A stretch of 64,000 nt of DNA from Amnibacterium flavum (GCF_003097495.1 NZ_QEOP01000001.1:1426001-1490000), one strand, 5' to 3'. Shown: positions 25,620 through 34,423, counted from the stretch's first letter. The notes: a model not told the origin generated them from the letters alone. A program made the numbers and translations.

Positions 25620-26522
25620 ATGCAACTCACGCGAGCCGTCGACGATTTCGTCGCAGCGCTCTCGAGCGAGCGCGGGCTCTCCGAGCACACCGCCCGCGGC
25701 TACCGGTCGGATCTCACCGACCTCGCCGTCTTCGCCGCCGGGCAGGGCGCCGATGACGTCGGGGAAGTCACACTCGACCTGCTGAGGGACTGGCTCTACC
25801 AGTGCTCGCAGAAGGGCCTCGCCCGAGCATCCCTCGCCCGGCGGACCGCGTCGACGCGGGCGTTCTTCGCCTGGCTGCACCGCGAGCAGACGATCGCGAC
25901 CGACCCTGCCCTGCGCCTTCGCGCGCCGAAGGCCCGGCATGCCCTCCCTCGAGTGCTCGCGGCAGCGCAGACCACCGACCTGCTCGCCTCCCTGCACACG
26001 GCGGCCGAGGAGGGGGAACCCCTCGCGGTGAGAGATGCGGCGATCGCCGAGCTGCTGTACGCCTCCGCGCTCCGCGTGTCCGAGCTCTGCGGGCTCGACA
26101 TCGACGATGTCGACCTCGAACGACACGTCGTCACCGTGACGGGCAAGGGCGGCAAGCAGCGCGTCGTCCCGTTCGGACTCCCGGCGGCACGCGCCATCGA
26201 CCGCTACCTGACCGTCGCGCGACCCGCCCTCTCCGCCGGGGCGACGCATGCGCTCTTCCTCGGTGCCCGAGGTGCCCGCGTCGGCCCGCGGAGTGTCTAC
26301 CGCATGGTTGCGACCCTCCTCGAGCAGATCCCCGGGTCCGGGCCGGCAGGCCCGCACACCTTCCGGCACACCGCCGCCACCCACCTGCTCGACGGGGGAG
26401 CCGACCTGCGGGCGGTGCAGGAGATGCTCGGCCACTCGAGCCTCGGCACGACGCAGATCTACACCCACGTCACATCGGAGCGGCTCCGGGCCGTCTACGA
26501 GCAGGCGCACCCGCGATCCTGA
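25620..26522 (+). CDS. xerC: Tyrosine recombinase XerC
   Basis: Site-specific recombinase that acts with XerD at dif to resolve chromosome dimers. The 300 residues consist of an N-terminal SAM-like DNA-binding domain (1-105) and a catalytic domain with the full set: Arg152 (ALRVSELCG), Lys176 (TGKGGKQR), His246 and Arg249 (PHTFRHTAATH), His272 (LGHSSLG) and nucleophile Tyr281 (QIYTHV). The length and the position after dprA and before the M23 gene are those of the housekeeping recombinase, not an integrase. Confidence 0.94.
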   Translation: MQLTRAVDDFVAALSSERGLSEHTARGYRSDLTDLAVFAAGQGADDVGEVTLDLLRDWLYQCSQKGLARASLARRTASTRAFFAWLHREQTIATDPALRLRAPKARHALPRVLAAAQTTDLLASLHTAAEEGEPLAVRDAAIAELLYASALRVSELCGLDIDDVDLERHVVTVTGKGGKQRVVPFGLPAARAIDRYLTVARPALSAGATHALFLGARGARVGPRSVYRMVATLLEQIPGSGPAGPHTFRHTAATHLLDGGADLRAVQEMLGHSSLGTTQIYTHVTSERLRAVYEQAHPRS

Positions 26523-26534
26523 GAGACCAGCCGC

Positions 26535-27104
26535 TCAGTCCTCGAGGGGCAGCAGCACCGCCCGCGGAACACCTCCGAGCAGAGCGAGCGGAGACAGGTA
26601 CTCGCCATTCAGCCGGGCGCCGAGGTGGATGCATCCATCGCAGTGCTCGGACGTCGCGACCTGACCGATCACGTCGCCCCGACGGACGACCTGCCCGACG
26701 TGGACACCGGGTTCGACCGGCTCGAAGCTCGACACGATGCCGCCGACGTGCCTGATCGAGACGACGGGCCGGTCGACCACCCAGCCCGCGAAGGCGACCA
26801 CGCCCGAATCCGGAGCCGTCACGGGCGTGCCGGAGGGCGCCTCGAGGTCGATCCCGCGGTGCCCCGGCGCGTAACGGGTCGCGGGCGCCTCGTATCCGCG
26901 CGTCACGATGCGCGGCGGAACGATCGGCCACGCCCACATCGACTCCGCCGCCGGGGCCGTCACCCGGGCCTCGGCTGGCGTCGGCGCGAGCGGGAGGGCC
27001 AGACCGAGGAGCACCCCGATCGAGGCGGCTCGAGCGATCCGGCGCCCGATCGATGAACGCACCCCTCCGATCGGGCGAGGGCAGGGGCGGGAGGTCGAAG
27101 CCAT
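26535..27104 (-). CDS. Secreted M23-family peptidase (LytM-like)
   Basis: A 189-residue protein with a signal peptide (basic N-region, hydrophobic core at about 28-42, cleavage near AEA) and an M23 beta-sheet domain: RYAPGHRGIDLEAPSGTPV supplies His82 and Asp86, and TSEHCDGCIHLGARLNG is at the place of the usual HxH motif. The first His of HxH is Cys158, with His154 nearby; this CxH form is common in actinobacterial homologues located beside rpsB. It may be a peptidoglycan endopeptidase or an inactive regulator. It converges on xerC with 12 nt between stops. Confidence 0.88.
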   Translation of the reverse strand: MASTSRPCPRPIGGVRSSIGRRIARAASIGVLLGLALPLAPTPAEARVTAPAAESMWAWPIVPPRIVTRGYEAPATRYAPGHRGIDLEAPSGTPVTAPDSGVVAFAGWVVDRPVVSIRHVGGIVSSFEPVEPGVHVGQVVRRGDVIGQVATSEHCDGCIHLGARLNGEYLSPLALLGGVPRAVLLPLED

Positions 27105-27190
27105 GTCGGCGACGAAACAGCAGAATGCGAACGAGCTGGGACGCGAAACGGGGTCCTGAGGGAATCACCTGGTTCCGATCTCCTGTGGAG

Positions 27191-27196
27191 GATAAT
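27191..27196 (+). promoter_or_regulatory. Possible -10 box (GATAAT) for the sugar porter gene
   Basis: GATAAT in GGAGGATAATCG, about 60 nt before the ATG at 27256, is the best promoter element in this gap. Confidence 0.35.
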
Positions 27197-27255
27197 CGCG
27201 ACGGCGCCGCCTAGGGCAGTCGGCGCAAACACCCGGGTCGATGAAAGGACCTCCG

Positions 27256-28716
27256 ATGGCACAGACGCAGTCGAGCAAGGATGCTGCACAGGTCGATCCC
27301 AAATTCCGGCGACGCGTCTACGCGCTCGCCATCGCGGCGGCCGTCGGTGGCTTCCTCTTCGGCTTCGACTCGTCGGTCATCAACGGAGCCGTCGACGCGA
27401 TCGGTGAGCAGTTCGGTCTGACGGCCTTCATCCAGGGCTTCGCCGTCGCGATCGCCCTCCTCGGCTGCGCGCTCGGCGCCTACATCGCCGGATCCCTGGC
27501 CGACCGGCTCGGCCGCCTGAAGGTCATGCTCATCGGCGCGATCCTGTTCTTCGTCAGCTCCGTCGGCGCGGGATTCGCGTTCGGGGTCATCGACTTCATG
27601 TTCTGGCGCGTCATCGGCGGCCTCGGCATCGGCGTCGCCTCCGTCATCGCGCCCACCTACATCGCCGAGGTCGTCCCGGCTCTGGTCCGCGGGCGTCTCG
27701 CCTCCTTCCAGCAGCTCGCGATCACCCTCGGTATCTTCGCCGCGCTCCTCTCCGACGCCGTTCTCGCCGGATTCGACGGCAAGGACGGCGCCAGCCAGAT
27801 CCTGCTCGGCATCGAGGCATGGCGCTGGATGTTCGTCGTCGGCGTGATCCCCTCCCTCGTCTACGGCATCCTCGCGCTGCGCCTTCCCGAGTCGCCCCGC
27901 TACCTGCTCGACAAGGGCAGGACCGACGAGGCCAAGAAGGTGCTCAGCACCGTCCTCCCAGGCGACGAGGTCGAACCCGAGATCGATCGGATCGCGAAGG
28001 CGATCGAGGAGGACAAGGAGAACCAGAAGAAGGCCAGCCTGCGCGGCAAGGCCCTGGGCCTCGCACCGGTCGTCTGGATCGGTCTCGCACTGTCCGTATT
28101 CCAGCAGTTCGTCGGGATCAACGTCATCTTCTACTACTCGACGACCCTGTGGAACGCCGTCGGGTTCAAGGATTCGTTCCTCATCTCCGTGATCTCCTCG
28201 GTCATCAACGTCGCCGTGACGTTCATCGCCATCGCGTTCGTCGACAAGGTCGGACGGCGCCCCATGCTGCTCGCCGGTTCCGCGGGCATGGCGATCACGC
28301 TGGCACTCATGGCGATCTCGTTCAGCCAGGCCGAGACCACCGACGGCGCGGTGTCCCTGCCGCAGCCGTGGGGCATCATCGCCCTCATCGCGGCCAACGG
28401 CTTCGTCGTGGCGTTCGGCGCGACCTGGGGTCCGCTGGTCTGGGTCCTCCTCGGCGAGATCTTCCCCAACCGCATCCGCGCCAAGGCGCTCGGCCTCGCG
28501 GCCTCGGCGCAGTGGATCGCGAACTTCCTCATCACCGTGTCGTTCCCGTCGATCTCCGAGATCTCGCTGGTCCTCGCTTACGGGTTGTACGCGGCGTTCG
28601 CGGCTCTCTCGCTGATCTTCGTGTTCTTCTTCGTCCCCGAGACGAAGGGCGTCAAGCTCGAGGACGTCGGCGGACTGGTCTTCGGCCGTGCGAAGAAGGC
28701 CGCCGCCCGCTCCTGA
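27256..28716 (+). CDS. MFS sugar porter (proton-coupled sugar transporter)
   Basis: A 486-residue, 12-helix transporter of the sugar porter family (XylE/GLUT-like). Signatures: FGFDSSVINGAVD, DRLGRLKVM, the PESPRYLLDKGR motif after helix 6, QQFVGINVIFYYS in helix 7 (sugar-binding residues), DKVGRRPML and the terminal PETKGVKLE. I chose the second in-frame ATG (27256) because AAAGGACCTCC lies 4-9 nt before it; the upstream ATG at 27241 lacks a site. It is a single-gene insertion between the M23 gene and rpsB. Sugar unknown. Confidence 0.93.
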   Translation: MAQTQSSKDAAQVDPKFRRRVYALAIAAAVGGFLFGFDSSVINGAVDAIGEQFGLTAFIQGFAVAIALLGCALGAYIAGSLADRLGRLKVMLIGAILFFVSSVGAGFAFGVIDFMFWRVIGGLGIGVASVIAPTYIAEVVPALVRGRLASFQQLAITLGIFAALLSDAVLAGFDGKDGASQILLGIEAWRWMFVVGVIPSLVYGILALRLPESPRYLLDKGRTDEAKKVLSTVLPGDEVEPEIDRIAKAIEEDKENQKKASLRGKALGLAPVVWIGLALSVFQQFVGINVIFYYSTTLWNAVGFKDSFLISVISSVINVAVTFIAIAFVDKVGRRPMLLAGSAGMAITLALMAISFSQAETTDGAVSLPQPWGIIALIAANGFVVAFGATWGPLVWVLLGEIFPNRIRAKALGLAASAQWIANFLITVSFPSISEISLVLAYGLYAAFAALSLIFVFFFVPETKGVKLEDVGGLVFGRAKKAAARS

Positions 28717-28746
28717 CTCGCAATATCCGATCCGCGCGGGGTGGGG

Positions 28747-28752
28747 TAGTAT
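28747..28752 (+). promoter_or_regulatory. -10 box (TAGTAT) of rpsB promoter
   Basis: TAGTAT within GGTAGTATTTGG, giving an rpsB leader of about 200 nt. In other bacteria S2 represses its own operon through this leader; I do not recognise a defined fold here. Confidence 0.45.
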
Positions 28753-28961
28753 TTGGTTCGCATCTCGAGCGATCGAGGTGACTTCGCGTGCCCGTCAGCG
28801 AGCCTCGCTCGCCGGTGCAGCATCCAGCGGTCCTTGGGACAACCAGGGCGGATGCGTGCCGGGCACCAGGATTCGCACGTCGTCCGACGTGCGATAACAA
28901 CCGGATCGGCCGTCGCCGTGCGTTTCGCGTGCGCAGCGGCCGGAGAACAGGAGAGATGGCC

Positions 28962-30047
28962 ATGGCCGTCGTCACCATCCGCCAGCTGCTCGACAGCGGC
29001 GTGCACTTCGGGCACCAGACCCGTCGGTGGAACCCGAAAGTCAAGCGCTTCATCCTCACGGAGCGCAGCGGAATCCACATCATCGACCTGCAGCAGTCGC
29101 TCGCCTACATCGACAAGGCGTACGACTTCGTCAAGGAGACCGTCGCCCACGGCGGCACGATCCTCTTCGTCGGTACCAAGAAGCAGGCCCAGGAAGCGAT
29201 CGCCGAGCAGGCGAAGCGCGTCGGCCAGCCCTACGTCAACCAGCGTTGGCTCGGTGGCCTCCTCACCAACTTCCAGACCGTGCACAAGCGCCTCAACCGT
29301 CTGAAGGAGCTCGACCTCGTCGACTTCGACGACACGACTCGCGGCTACACGAAGAAGGAACTCCTCATCCAGCGTCGCGAGCGCGACAAGCTCGAGAAGA
29401 CCCTCGGCGGTATCCGCAACCTGGCGAAGACCCCGTCGGCCATCTGGGTCATCGACAGCAAGCGCGAGCACCTCGCGGTCGACGAGGCCAAGAAGCTCGG
29501 CATCCCCGTCATCGGAATCCTCGACACCAACGCCGACCCCGACGAGCTCGCCTACCCGATCCCGGGCAACGACGACGCCATCCGGTCGGTCGCGCTGCTG
29601 ACCCGCATCATCGCGGACGCGGCGGCCGAGGGCCTCATCCAGCGTCACCAGAAGCCCGAAGAGGGCCAGGCCGCCGAGCCCCTCGCCGAGTGGGAGCAGG
29701 AACTGCTCGCCTCGTCCGAGACCACCGCGGCCGTCGACGAGCAGATCGAGGTCGTTGACGGCGCTGTCGAGGGCGAGACCCCCGAAGCCGCTGCCGAGGA
29801 CGTCGCCGCAACCGTCGCCGCCGAGGCCCCCGTCGAGGAGAACGACGCCGATGCTCAGGCATCGGCCGATCTCGCCGCCGAGGTCGACGAGTCGCTCGTC
29901 GTCGAGCACCGCCCCGAGACCGACGCCGAGATCGAGGCGAAGGAAGAGGCTTCGGCCACCGACGCCGAGAAGAAGCCCGCGACCAAGCGCAAGCCGTCCG
30001 CCGCCAAGGCGAAGGCCGAGAAGGAAGAGACCGCTTCCGCCGAATAA
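28962..30047 (+). CDS. rpsB: 30S ribosomal protein S2 with long acidic C-terminal extension
   Basis: Small-subunit protein needed for S1 binding and mRNA recruitment. Residues 1-~235 are typical S2 ([63 protein letters not shown]). A disordered tail of ~125 residues rich in Glu, Ala and Asp, ending in a Lys-rich segment, brings the total to 361 against 241 in E. coli. Two ATGs are in frame (28956, 28962); AGGAG is 8 nt before the second and only 2 nt before the first, so 28962 is chosen. Followed by tsf. Confidence 0.96.
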   Translation: MAVVTIRQLLDSGVHFGHQTRRWNPKVKRFILTERSGIHIIDLQQSLAYIDKAYDFVKETVAHGGTILFVGTKKQAQEAIAEQAKRVGQPYVNQRWLGGLLTNFQTVHKRLNRLKELDLVDFDDTTRGYTKKELLIQRRERDKLEKTLGGIRNLAKTPSAIWVIDSKREHLAVDEAKKLGIPVIGILDTNADPDELAYPIPGNDDAIRSVALLTRIIADAAAEGLIQRHQKPEEGQAAEPLAEWEQELLASSETTAAVDEQIEVVDGAVEGETPEAAAEDVAATVAAEAPVEENDADAQASADLAAEVDESLVVEHRPETDAEIEAKEEASATDAEKKPATKRKPSAAKAKAEKEETASAE

Positions 30048-30069
30048 GGCCGGCAAGCATCTCCACCCG

Positions 30070-30103
30070 CGGCGGGGAGGATCCTCCCGGGTCCTCCCCG
30101 CCG
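30070..30103 (+). terminator. Intercistronic hairpin between rpsB and tsf
   Basis: CGGCGGGGAGGA (30070-30081) is perfectly complementary to 30092-30103 with a 10-nt loop. No U tract follows. It may act as a partial terminator or mRNA 3' stabiliser that lets the two genes be expressed at different levels. Confidence 0.6.
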
Positions 30104-30191
30104 GCTGGGTTCCACCGCGTCCATCCCGACGCGGTCGGCGGCCAGGCCGCCTCCATGACAGACAGATAGTCAGCAAAGAAGGAGTTGAAGC

Positions 30192-31019
30192 ATGGCCAAC
30201 GTGAGCCTGCAAGACGTCAAGGCGCTCCGCGAGCGTCTCGGCACCGGAATGGTCGACACCAAGAACGCACTCGTCGAAGCCGATGGCGACATCGAGAAGG
30301 CCGTCGAGATCCTGCGTCTCAAGGGTGCCAAGGGCAACGCGAAGCGCGCCGACCGCTCGACCAGCGAGGGCCTCGTGGCCGCCGTCGAGAGCGCGACCGC
30401 CGTCACCCTGATCGAGCTCGCCTGCGAGACCGACTTCGTCGCCAAGAACGAGCGCTTCATCGCCCTCGGCGAGAAGGTCCTCCAGGCCGTCGCCGACTCG
30501 GGCGCCGAGACCGTCGACGCCGCCCTCGCGGCCGGCTTCGAGGGCAAGACCGTCGCCGAGCTCATCGACGACGACGCTGCGATCATCGGCGAGAAGGTCG
30601 AGCTCCGTCAGGTCGCTCGCATCGCCGGCGAGAAGTTCGCCGTCTACCTGCACAAGACCAACCAGGATCTGCCCGCGCAGATCGGTGTCGTCGTCTCCTA
30701 CACGGGTGACGACGCGGACACCGCTCGCAGCATCGCGCAGCACATCTCGTTCGCCGCCCCGATCTACCTCGACAAGGACGAGGTCCCCGAGGCCGAGGTC
30801 GAGAACGAGCGTCGCATCGTCGAGGAGATCAGCCGCAACGAGGGCAAGCCCGAGGCCGCTCTCCCGAAGATCGTCGAGGGTCGTCTCGGCGCGTTCTTCA
30901 AGCAGGTCGCACTGCTCGAGCAGGACTACGCGCGCGACAACAAGCTGTCGGTCAAGAAGGTCCTGGCCGACGCCGGTCTGACCGTGACGGGCTTCGCCCG
31001 CTTCAAGGTCGGCGCCTGA
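30192..31019 (+). CDS. tsf: Translation elongation factor Ts
   Basis: Nucleotide exchange factor that regenerates EF-Tu-GTP. The 275 residues start with the UBA-like domain (DVKALRERLGTGMVDTKNAL), contain the exchange motif ACETDFVAKNERF (about residue 75-87) and two core subdomains (IGVVVSYTGDD, FAAPIYLDKDEVP, LEQDYARDNKLSVKKVL). AAGAAGGAG lies 8-16 nt before the ATG. A terminator hairpin follows directly, so pyrH is not co-transcribed here. Confidence 0.97.
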   Translation: MANVSLQDVKALRERLGTGMVDTKNALVEADGDIEKAVEILRLKGAKGNAKRADRSTSEGLVAAVESATAVTLIELACETDFVAKNERFIALGEKVLQAVADSGAETVDAALAAGFEGKTVAELIDDDAAIIGEKVELRQVARIAGEKFAVYLHKTNQDLPAQIGVVVSYTGDDADTARSIAQHISFAAPIYLDKDEVPEAEVENERRIVEEISRNEGKPEAALPKIVEGRLGAFFKQVALLEQDYARDNKLSVKKVLADAGLTVTGFARFKVGA

Positions 31020-31035
31020 TCGTTCGTCTCATCGG

Positions 31036-31068
31036 AACGCCCTCACTCCTCACAGGAGTGGGGGCGTT
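31036..31068. terminator. Hairpin terminator after tsf
   Basis: A 14-bp stem with one G-T wobble (31036-31049 with 31055-31068) and a 5-nt loop, between tsf and the convergent phosphotransferase gene. Followed by CTGCTGTT rather than a clean U tract. Confidence 0.75.
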
Positions 31069-31107
31069 CTGCTGTTCCGGGATGCCGGCGCACGCGTGAT
31101 CCGTGGA

Positions 31108-31860
31108 TCAGGTCGCGTCCCAGAGGCGGCGGTAGAAGTGGATGCGCGCCGGATCGGGTTCGATGCCGTACGCGTCGAGCATCAGGTCGTCCCATCCCGG
31201 GCCGTAGTTCCACTCAAGACTCCAGCTCGCCACCGCGAGGTCGGCCCAGCGGTCGGCGACGCCGAGGCTGCCCAGATCGACGTGGGCCGTGAACCGTCCG
31301 TCCTCGTCGAGCAGGGTGTTCGGGGCGCACGCGTCCCCGTGGCAGACGACAGGGTGATCGTCGGGCGGGGGCGCCTCAAGCAGTGACTCGGGAACGTGGA
31401 TGCCCTTCGCGGCGGCTCGCCTGACCCTCGATTCGATCGACCAGTCGAACGGGCACGCCTCGACCGGGAGTCGGTCGTGCAGTGCCCGGAGGCCTTCGCC
31501 GATCGCGCGCACTGCCGGTGCCGGGTCCGCTATCCAGCGCTCGGCGACCGCGCTCGTTCCCGCGACAGCGCGAGTCACGAGCCACTGGAATTCGTCGTCG
31601 CGCCCCGAGTCGAGCACCTCGGGAACCGGGGTGAAGCTCCGTGCCCATCCGAGTCGCCGGGCTTCGTCGGCGAGATCGACATCGTCTCCGGTGGCGGCCA
31701 CTTTCACGAACACGTGGTGGAGGCCTGCGCGCCCCGCGATCTCGAAGGTGATGCCGTCGAGGTTGTTGCGCCAGACAGCCTCGACGTCGCGCCCTGCTGC
31801 GAGGTCGAGGACGACCGCCGGGATCGCCACAGGCCCGCGTGGGCGCCCTGCGATCTCCAT
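31108..31860 (-). CDS. APH(3')-like aminoglycoside phosphotransferase
   Basis: A 250-residue kinase-fold phosphotransferase. The catalytic and metal motifs of APH(3') enzymes are intact: VVCHGDACAPNTLLDEDGR (HxD...N) and AHVDLGSLGVADRWADLAVA (the DLG-type motif). Near the N-terminus are HHVFVKVAATG (ATP-binding Lys) and the following DEARRL. Real substrate and any resistance are not shown. The start at MEIAGRPRG is preceded by CACGATCGAGGG, which resembles a leaderless promoter. The gene faces the opposite way in the middle of the conserved rpsB-tsf / pyrH-frr-cdsA order and is bordered on one side by repeat copy A, suggesting acquisition. Confidence 0.88.
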   Translation of the reverse strand: MEIAGRPRGPVAIPAVVLDLAAGRDVEAVWRNNLDGITFEIAGRAGLHHVFVKVAATGDDVDLADEARRLGWARSFTPVPEVLDSGRDDEFQWLVTRAVAGTSAVAERWIADPAPAVRAIGEGLRALHDRLPVEACPFDWSIESRVRRAAAKGIHVPESLLEAPPPDDHPVVCHGDACAPNTLLDEDGRFTAHVDLGSLGVADRWADLAVASWSLEWNYGPGWDDLMLDAYGIEPDPARIHFYRRLWDAT

Positions 31861-31893
31861 CCCTCGATCGTGGCATGTCCTCTCGGTTCGGTT

Positions 31894-31996
31894 CACGGAT
31901 CAGGAGATCGGCGCTGATCAGGACGGTTTCCGCACGGATCAGGACCGATCCGGGAAGTCTCCTGATCCGCGCAACGCCTCCTGATCCGCGCAGCTG
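31894..31996. repeat. GGATCAGGA-type palindromic intergenic repeat, copy A
   Basis: This 103-nt element carries three GATCAGGA direct motifs in its first half and two TCCTGATCC inverted motifs in its second half, allowing a long nested hairpin. The first ~57 nt align to the copy at 57904 with few mismatches, and the two inverted motifs keep the same 19-nt spacing. It lies between the phosphotransferase start and the pyrH promoter. Confidence 0.85.
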
Positions 31997-32061
31997 CGTG
32001 CGCGCTCGCCCGGAACGCCCGTCCCTGGGAGGACTGGTCGGGAGGGTCGGGGGCGCCGAGC

Positions 32062-32067
32062 TAAAGT
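32062..32067 (+). promoter_or_regulatory. -10 box (TAAAGT) of pyrH promoter
   Basis: TAAAGT, with a predicted leader of about 23 nt containing GGAAGGA at 32081-32087 before the ATG at 32098. Confidence 0.45.
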
Positions 32068-32097
32068 AAGGGGGGCCACGGGAAGGATCCGTTCACG

Positions 32098-32814
32098 ATG
32101 ACGACATCAGCCAGACGACGCGTGCTCCTGAAACTCTCAGGCGAAGCGTTCGGCAACGGGGCGCTCGGGGTCGATCCCGAAGTGATCATGGGACTTGCGC
32201 GCGAGATCGCCGAGGCGGCGAAGACCGCCGAGATCGCGATCGTCGTCGGCGGCGGCAACTTCTTCCGCGGCGCGCAGCTGCAGCAGGAGGGCATGGAGCG
32301 CGGCCGGGCCGACTACATGGGCATGCTCGGCACCGTCATGAACGCGCTCGCACTGCAGGACTTCCTCGAGCAGGCCGGCGTCGAGACGCGCGTGCAGTCC
32401 GCGATCGCGATGACGCAGATCGCCGAGCCGTACATCCCGCGCCGCGCCATCCGGCACCTCGAGAAGGGCCGCGTCGTCATCTTCGGCGCCGGCGCCGGGC
32501 TGCCGTACTTCTCCACCGACACCGTCTCCGCTCAGCGGGCGCTCGAGATCCGCGCCGACGTGGTGCTCGTGGCCAAGAACGGCGTCGATGGCGTGTACTC
32601 GGCCGACCCCCGCGTCGACCCCGACGCCGTGAAGCTCGACCGCGTGACCTACATCGACGCCCTGCAGAAGGGCCTCAAGGTCGTCGACTCGACCGCGTTC
32701 AGCCTGTGCATGGACAACGGCATGGACATGGTCGTGTTCGGCATCGACGGTCCCGGCAACGTGACCCACGCCATCCTGGGCGACCAGGAGATCGGCACCC
32801 TCGTCACCGCATGA
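32098..32814 (+). CDS. pyrH: UMP kinase
   Basis: Phosphorylates UMP to UDP with ATP in pyrimidine nucleotide synthesis; a hexameric amino-acid-kinase-fold enzyme regulated by GTP/UTP in relatives. The 238 residues include [40 protein letters not shown] and [16 protein letters not shown], with TAFSLCMDN near the end. It has its own promoter just after repeat copy A; frr follows 77 nt later with another promoter. Confidence 0.97.
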   Translation: MTTSARRRVLLKLSGEAFGNGALGVDPEVIMGLAREIAEAAKTAEIAIVVGGGNFFRGAQLQQEGMERGRADYMGMLGTVMNALALQDFLEQAGVETRVQSAIAMTQIAEPYIPRRAIRHLEKGRVVIFGAGAGLPYFSTDTVSAQRALEIRADVVLVAKNGVDGVYSADPRVDPDAVKLDRVTYIDALQKGLKVVDSTAFSLCMDNGMDMVVFGIDGPGNVTHAILGDQEIGTLVTA

Positions 32815-32857
32815 GGCTCGGGGTGCGAACACCCCGGGACGACAACGACGCCTCTCC

Positions 32858-32863
32858 TAGGAT
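32858..32863 (+). promoter_or_regulatory. -10 box (TAGGAT) of frr promoter
   Basis: TAGGAT lies 28 nt before the frr GTG; the short leader contains GAAGGAG as ribosome site. Confidence 0.4.
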
Positions 32864-32891
32864 GGAGGGGTTCACCACCGAAGGAGTCACC

Positions 32892-33446
32892 GTGATCGCG
32901 GATGTGCTGTCCGAAGCAACCGACCGCATGAAGAAGGCCGTCGAGGTCGCGAAAGACGACTTCTCGACGGTGCGCACCGGTCGTGCGAACCCCGTCCTGT
33001 TCCAGCGCATCATGGTCGACTACTACGGTTCGCCGACCCCGCTCGCACAGCTGGCGTCGCTCAACAACCCCGAGGCCCGCACCCTCATCATCACGCCGTA
33101 CGACAAGACGGCGCTGAAGGAGATCGAGAAGGCGATCGTGAGCACGCCGAACCTCGGCGCGAACCCCTCCAACGACGGCAACATCATCCGCGTCACGCTC
33201 CCCGAGCTCACCGAGGAACGTCGCCGCGAGTTCGTCAAGATCGTGCGCGGCAAGGGCGAGGACGCCAAGGTCTCGGTCCGCAACATCCGTCGCCGGGCGA
33301 AGGACGACCTCGAGGCTCTCAAGGGCGAGGTCAGCGACGACGAGGTCACTCGCGGCGAGAAGGAGCTCGAGTCGATCACCAAGACGCACGTCGACGCGAT
33401 CGACGAGGCTCTGAAGCGCAAAGAGACCGAACTCCTCGAGGTGTAG
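32892..33446 (+). CDS. frr: Ribosome recycling factor
   Basis: Splits post-termination ribosomes together with EF-G. The 184 residues match the usual length and show the three-helix bundle sequence: [26 protein letters not shown], the small domain [21 protein letters not shown], then [19 protein letters not shown] and [14 protein letters not shown] start preceded by GAAGGAG at 6-12 nt. cdsA begins 5 nt after it. Confidence 0.97.
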   Translation: MIADVLSEATDRMKKAVEVAKDDFSTVRTGRANPVLFQRIMVDYYGSPTPLAQLASLNNPEARTLIITPYDKTALKEIEKAIVSTPNLGANPSNDGNIIRVTLPELTEERRREFVKIVRGKGEDAKVSVRNIRRRAKDDLEALKGEVSDDEVTRGEKELESITKTHVDAIDEALKRKETELLEV

Positions 33447-33451
33447 CCGAC

Positions 33452-34423
33452 GTGGCCGACCCCGACCGCCCCACGCGGTGGCACGCTCCGCGCAACCGAG
33501 CGGAGTTCCAGGCTCAGCTCGATTCGGGCAAGTCGGAGTTCGAGGCTCAGATCCGCGACGCCCGCAAGCAATTCGAGGACGCCCAGGAGCGCATCAACGC
33601 GCGCACCGGGCGCAACCTGCTCTTCGCCATCGTCTTCGGACTGATCCTCGGGCTGAGCATGCTGTTCAGCCTCATCCTGGTCAAACAGCTCTTCCTCATC
33701 GTCGCCGCGTTCCTCATCACCTTCGCCGTCCTCGAGCTGACGGCGGCTCTGCGTCACGCGGGACGCGAGGTGCCGCGCATCCCGAGCGTGCTGGTCAGCG
33801 TGGCGACCCTGCCGATCGCCTACTTCCTCCCGCCGGGCGGCCAGTGGTGGGCGATCGCCGGAGCGATCGTCGTCGTGACCCTCTGGCGCCTCGCCGAGCA
33901 CATCCCTCCGTCCGGGCGGCGCCCGTGGGAGGAGGTGCGGAAGGACCTCGGAGCCGGCATCTTCGTTCAGCTCTACGTCACATTCCTCGGCGGCTTCTCC
34001 GTCGTGCTCGCATCGCAGGACCGCGGGCAGTGGTGGACTCTCGCCTTCCTCATCATCGTGATCTCGGTCGATGTCGGCGCCTACGCGAGCGGTCTCTCCT
34101 TCGGCAAGCACCCGATGGCGCCCCGGATCAGCCCCAAGAAGACGTGGGAGGGGTTCGCCGGGTCAGCGGTGGCGGCCGTCATCGCCGGCATCCTGCTCTC
34201 GGTCCTCATGCTGCAGATGCCGTGGTGGTTCGGCATCATCTTCGGCCTCGTCATGGTGGGCACCGCCACGATCGGCGACCTCACCGAGAGTCTCATCAAG
34301 CGGGACCTCGGCATCAAGGACATCAGCTCCTGGCTGCCGGGTCACGGCGGGTTCCTCGACCGGCTTGACTCGGTGCTGCCGTCCGCGTCGGCCGCCTTCG
34401 CGCTCTACCTGATCTTCACCTGA
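33452..34423 (+). CDS. cdsA: Phosphatidate cytidylyltransferase (CDP-diacylglycerol synthase)
   Basis: Makes CDP-diacylglycerol from phosphatidate and CTP, the branch point of phospholipid synthesis. The 323 residues have an N-terminal cytoplasmic extension of ~45 residues with a coiled-coil-like segment, then about eight membrane helices. The CTP/metal signature is at the end: ISPKKTWEGFAGS, then GDLTESLIKRDLGIKDIS and PGHGGFLDRLDS. GTG start 5 nt after frr, so the two are one operon. Confidence 0.95.
   Translation: MADPDRPTRWHAPRNRAEFQAQLDSGKSEFEAQIRDARKQFEDAQERINARTGRNLLFAIVFGLILGLSMLFSLILVKQLFLIVAAFLITFAVLELTAALRHAGREVPRIPSVLVSVATLPIAYFLPPGGQWWAIAGAIVVVTLWRLAEHIPPSGRRPWEEVRKDLGAGIFVQLYVTFLGGFSVVLASQDRGQWWTLAFLIIVISVDVGAYASGLSFGKHPMAPRISPKKTWEGFAGSAVAAVIAGILLSVLMLQMPWWFGIIFGLVMVGTATIGDLTESLIKRDLGIKDISSWLPGHGGFLDRLDSVLPSASAAFALYLIFT

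Noticed and set aside
25620-26522. Tyrosine recombinase as sign of an integrated element
   Set aside because: Length, motifs and location after dprA are those of housekeeping XerC; no attachment-site duplication or phage gene nearby.
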